A stretch of DNA of 12,976 bases from Parachlorella kessleri (Eukaryota; Chlorophyta; Trebouxiophyceae; Chlorellales; Chlorellaceae). How positions within the stretch are numbered: the first letter of the stretch is position 1; every line of letters starts with the position of its first letter. The stretch lies in contig BBXU01002367.1 in the NCBI GenBank assembly GCA_001598975.1, positions 1 through 12,976 on the forward strand, read 5' to 3'. The notes beneath the pieces were generated by a model that saw only the letters and a program-made list of their open reading frames with translations, ran no database searches and had not been told where the DNA came from. The position numbers and the translations under genes are program-made. Below are positions 10,317 to 12,976 of the stretch, piece by piece.

Positions 10317-10847
10317 GTGACAACTTCCGCTAGCAAGCCGGTTCGACGATTATCGTGATCAATCTTGCAAGCTCCAACTGAGTTTCACTCAATCTGGCGC
10401 AAGGGGAGGGGCCAACGAGGCCTCAAGCAAACCCCGCCAACAGCGCGCCTTGAACTATTGGACACCCTTTGCGCACGCCTCTGGACAAAGCGTCACGAGT
10501 GAATGGTAGCATCCAGCTCACACTATTGTTTTTTATCATGAAGGCCAGCTTCCGGCACTGGCGGCTAGCTTGCCAGCTTTGACAGACCAATGCTCGTTCA
10601 TGAAGATCCACACAAACGTGAAGAAATCTTGTAGAAGAACTCTAGACTACTAGACAACAAGCCTCCAAAAATATCCTTGGATCCGTGATGTCGGCTGGCG
10701 CGGGAAGCAGCCCCCCAGGAAAGGGAGGCACTGCAAGCGATCGCGGGCGGCCCTCTGGCTTGGCATCTGCAAAGGCGTGCAATCTCAAGAAGCACGCCAG
10801 GCTCATCGTCAGGACCCGCTTGGACTCAAACTTGGTCATCAGGCTTC
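10317..10847. promoter_or_regulatory. Shared 531-bp interval between divergent genes
   Basis: The hypothetical gene (minus) and eIF3d (plus) start on either side, so this interval holds both 5' UTRs and both promoters. The placement is inferred from gene positions only; no core promoter motif is convincing on either strand. Confidence 0.5.
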
Positions 10848-12976
10848 ATGGTGGGCTTCAAGCTGCCCCAAATAGAGGAGAATGTGGAAGGGTGGGGTCC
10901 CACAGGTGTGCCAACGCACTTAAAGGACGTCCCCTTCATGCCGTACTCCAAGGGCGACAGGCTGGGCAGGATTGCCGACTTTGGACAGATGGCACAGCAG
11001 CGTAACTTCCAAGGTGGGCACTCACTATGAACTGCTGGATGTGATCAATGTGTCACGGCACTATGGCCTGCCACTTTTGCTCCCAGTTTTTTCTCAGAAC
11101 AGTTTTTGAGGTGTGCACCGAGGTGGCGCTAGTGCGTGGTGGCCGGCTTGCTTTTTTTTTGGGGGGGGGGCCAAGGTGCCACCCAGCCGGCTGCTTAGCC
11201 TATCACATGTTGCCCTCTGCAGGACGCTACCGCGACCAGATGAGCGGCCCGGCTGTGTTCAACTTTGAGAAAGCTGAGGAGGTGCGTAACAGGTCTCAGC
11301 AAAGCCCTGGAGCTAGCTTCGCACCCATCACAGCATGGCTTCAGCTGCACAACATGTGCAGCATGCCATCACAGGCGTGTTGTTGGTCTCACTATACCAC
11401 TGGAAGCCAGACCCTGCATAGATAGATGAACCAAGCATCGCCCCACCATCAATCACCTGGCGGTCCTCCGTGTTCGGCACCCTGCAGGAGGAGTCCTTCC
11501 AGCTCATTGACAACAAGCCTGTCAAGAAGCCGCCCGGCATGCAGCAGCGGCGCGGGCAGGGGGGCCGGTGGGGCCAGGGGGGCCGGGGCTGGGGGCAGCA
11601 GGACCAGCGGGGGGAGAAGGGGGAGCCCAAGTCGACCGCGGGCCAGCAGCGCACGCGAGCACAGCAGCAGCAGCAGCGTCGCCAGCAGGGGCAGTACCGG
11701 CCGTGGGACCAGCCGAGGGTGAGCCTGGCAGTCTTGCACTGGGGCGGGGGCTGGGTTGGAGGGAGGGACCTGAGGCTGGTGGTGTTGAAGGGGGCAAGCA
11801 AGGGGGGGCGGGCGGGCGGGTGGGCGTAAGTAGAGGGTTGGGATGGTTGTTGTACAGGCCAAGCACATGTAAAGGGTTGGTTTTGGGCGCTGGTGGGGAC
11901 CCCCAGCATGTGTGCATGTACGCTCCACTGGCTGGGATGTGCGCCGTGAGCGTGCTTGCTATGAGTACGATGGGTGCATCAGGGAACTCAGTAGCTGTCA
12001 ACAATGTGATCCTATGGAGGTGGCCGTGGGAGTGCAAGGCGTCCTGTTTGTGCTGCATGGAGACGCGCCCTTATGTGTAAGCATACAACGTAGTGATTCC
12101 TTCCTCTTTAATGCCGTTGCGGGCGGGGATGGGCATTCATATGTATTTGTGTTGGCTGTGAGGGCAAAGAGATGTCTGGTCTGCCATTGGCGAGGGTGCC
12201 ATGACAAAGCAGTGTTCTGGGCTTGAGTGACGTGTGCTGGCGCCTCCACTGCGTGCGCTGCAAGGCTTAGGTTCTGATCCCACATCATCAGGGCTTTGTC
12301 TGTGCAACTGTTCAGCAGGTGTGCGTGTGACCTGCTAGTGCAGGCGCAATACACCAGCTCCGTGGATATCCGGCCGGAGTGGCACGTCATTGGCGACCAG
12401 ATCAACTTCAGCGCGCTGCAGAAGCTGGCAACGCAGGCGGGGCAGCCGGAGGTGGGTGCAAGGCGGCAGGCAGGGGGCCGCCCTGCGTCTGGTGGTCGCC
12501 GTCCCCTGCTTCAGCTCGCAAATGTTGGGGGCGTGTTGGGCCTGGGAGCGTATGAAGGGGGAGCTCAGCCACTGTTCCCTGAGGAGCGCAGTGTGGCCCA
12601 TGTGTTGTAGCCTGGGTATGGCTTGCCAGTTCCGTGTAGGAGACCAGGGTACTGCTCAGGCTCACCTCTGGGACCAGCTATCCGAGGTGGAGGGGGCGGA
12701 AATTCAGAAAGGGATTGTGTGTAGCCATGGCCTTGCTGCGTGCGTGTGCGTGCAGGACCTGGCGTCGTGTGGGGATCTGGCTCAGTACGACAAGGCAGCC
12801 GACCGGGTGACCCCCAAGCTGCCCGCCAAGCTGCGGCGCACCGCGGCGCGCACGCGCAGCACAACCACCTCCGAGGATCCCATCCTCAGGTGAGGCCTTG
12901 TTAGTGGGGGCCCGACAGGTTGAAATGCACACCTCCGACGAATGGATGCTTCCCACACAGGCTCTGCAGTGCCTGG
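10848..12976 (+). CDS. EIF3D: Translation initiation factor eIF3 subunit D, N-terminal part (runs off the window)
   Basis: eIF3d is a subunit of the eukaryotic initiation factor 3 complex on the 40S ribosome; in animals its central domain binds the mRNA cap. Exons: 10848-11013, 11223-11281, 11488-11718, 12344-12451, 12756-12889, and 12961 to beyond the right edge. Five GT-AG introns (209, 206, 625, 304 and 71 nt) join in frame; 238 residues are visible, under half of the usual 550-590. Family hallmarks seen: GWGPTGVP (16-23), PYSKGDRLGRIADFG (32-46), EESFQLIDNK (76-85), SSVDIRPEWHVI (157-168), LAQYDKAADRVTPK (196-209) and TTTSEDPILR (224-233), all matching conserved animal and plant eIF3d blocks in order. 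Residues about 97-146 are an Arg/Gly/Gln-rich stretch with a Q5 run where homologues have a charged, variable linker. The ATG at 10848 is the first in frame after a stop at 10686-10688. The cap-binding domain lies mostly outside the window. Confidence 0.96.
11152..11170 (+). repeat. T9-G10 homopolymer pair in eIF3d intron 1
   Basis: Nine T (11152-11160) are followed directly by ten G (11161-11170), about 50 nt before the acceptor at 11221-11222. The T run could serve as part of the polypyrimidine tract. The exact run lengths are prone to sequencing error. Confidence 0.85.
11554..11623 (+). repeat. G-run-rich coding block in eIF3d exon 3
   Basis: Repeated runs of three to six G separated by short spacers lie on the sense strand and encode Arg, Gly, Gln and Trp (about residues 98-121). 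They satisfy the G-quadruplex sequence pattern in both the DNA coding strand and the mRNA. Confidence 0.75.
11741..11824 (+). repeat. G-quadruplex-type runs at the 5' end of eIF3d intron 3
   Basis: Two clusters lie just after the donor at 11719: 11741-11767 (G4, G5, G3, G3 and G3 runs) and 11802-11824 (G7 then four G3 runs with one-base spacers). The second fits the strictest quadruplex pattern, on the transcribed RNA strand. Confidence 0.75.

Noticed and set aside
11328..11909. 193-residue open frame on the minus strand, and overlapping 159- and 178-residue frames
   Set aside because: They lie antisense to eIF3d exon 3 and its G-rich intron. Proline/Cys-rich low-complexity translations are what GC-rich DNA gives on the wrong strand.
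11568..12080. 170-residue open frame on the plus strand
   Set aside because: It is out of frame with eIF3d exon 3 and extends through intron 3. Gly/Ala-rich composition and no recognisable motif.

Overview
The window is nuclear DNA from a green alga, most likely a chlorophyte of the Chlamydomonadales type. The evidence is GC-rich sequence, many short exons split by introns of roughly 70 to 800 nt, acceptors that nearly all end in GCAG or ACAG, abundant CA/TG and G-run low-complexity DNA inside introns, and proteins closest to plant versions of their families. The species cannot be fixed from the sequence. No bacterial, viral or organellar gene organisation is present.

There are three protein genes. 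(1) 126-7650, minus strand: a complete 18-exon gene for a 694-residue long-chain acyl-CoA synthetase of the plant peroxisomal LACS6/LACS7 type, with a PTS2-like nonapeptide at its N-terminus. All 17 junctions keep frame, and one intron (3569-3897) uses a GC donor. (2) 8657-10316, minus strand: a six-exon gene of about 242 residues with an Arg/Ala-rich N-terminus, one transmembrane segment and an unfamiliar conserved-looking soluble domain. I do not recognise its function. (3) 10848-12976, plus strand: the first five exons and the start of a sixth for translation initiation factor eIF3 subunit D, which runs off the right edge.

Layout: LACS and the hypothetical gene lie in tandem on the minus strand, about 1.0 kb apart. 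The hypothetical gene and eIF3d are head to head across 531 bp that must hold both promoters. The low-complexity DNA is confined to introns and flanks, apart from a G-rich block inside eIF3d exon 3. It includes a 64-nt perfectly alternating purine-pyrimidine tract next to a G12 run, three copies of a 12-bp repeat, and G-quadruplex-type runs.

The three genes do not form a pathway: LACS implies peroxisomal fatty-acid activation for beta-oxidation, eIF3d is housekeeping translation, and the middle gene is unknown. I found no mobile-element gene, CRISPR array, RNA gene or defence system. The points that most merit follow-up are the unknown membrane protein with two in-frame possible N-termini, the peroxisomal targeting of the LACS, and the GC-AG intron.
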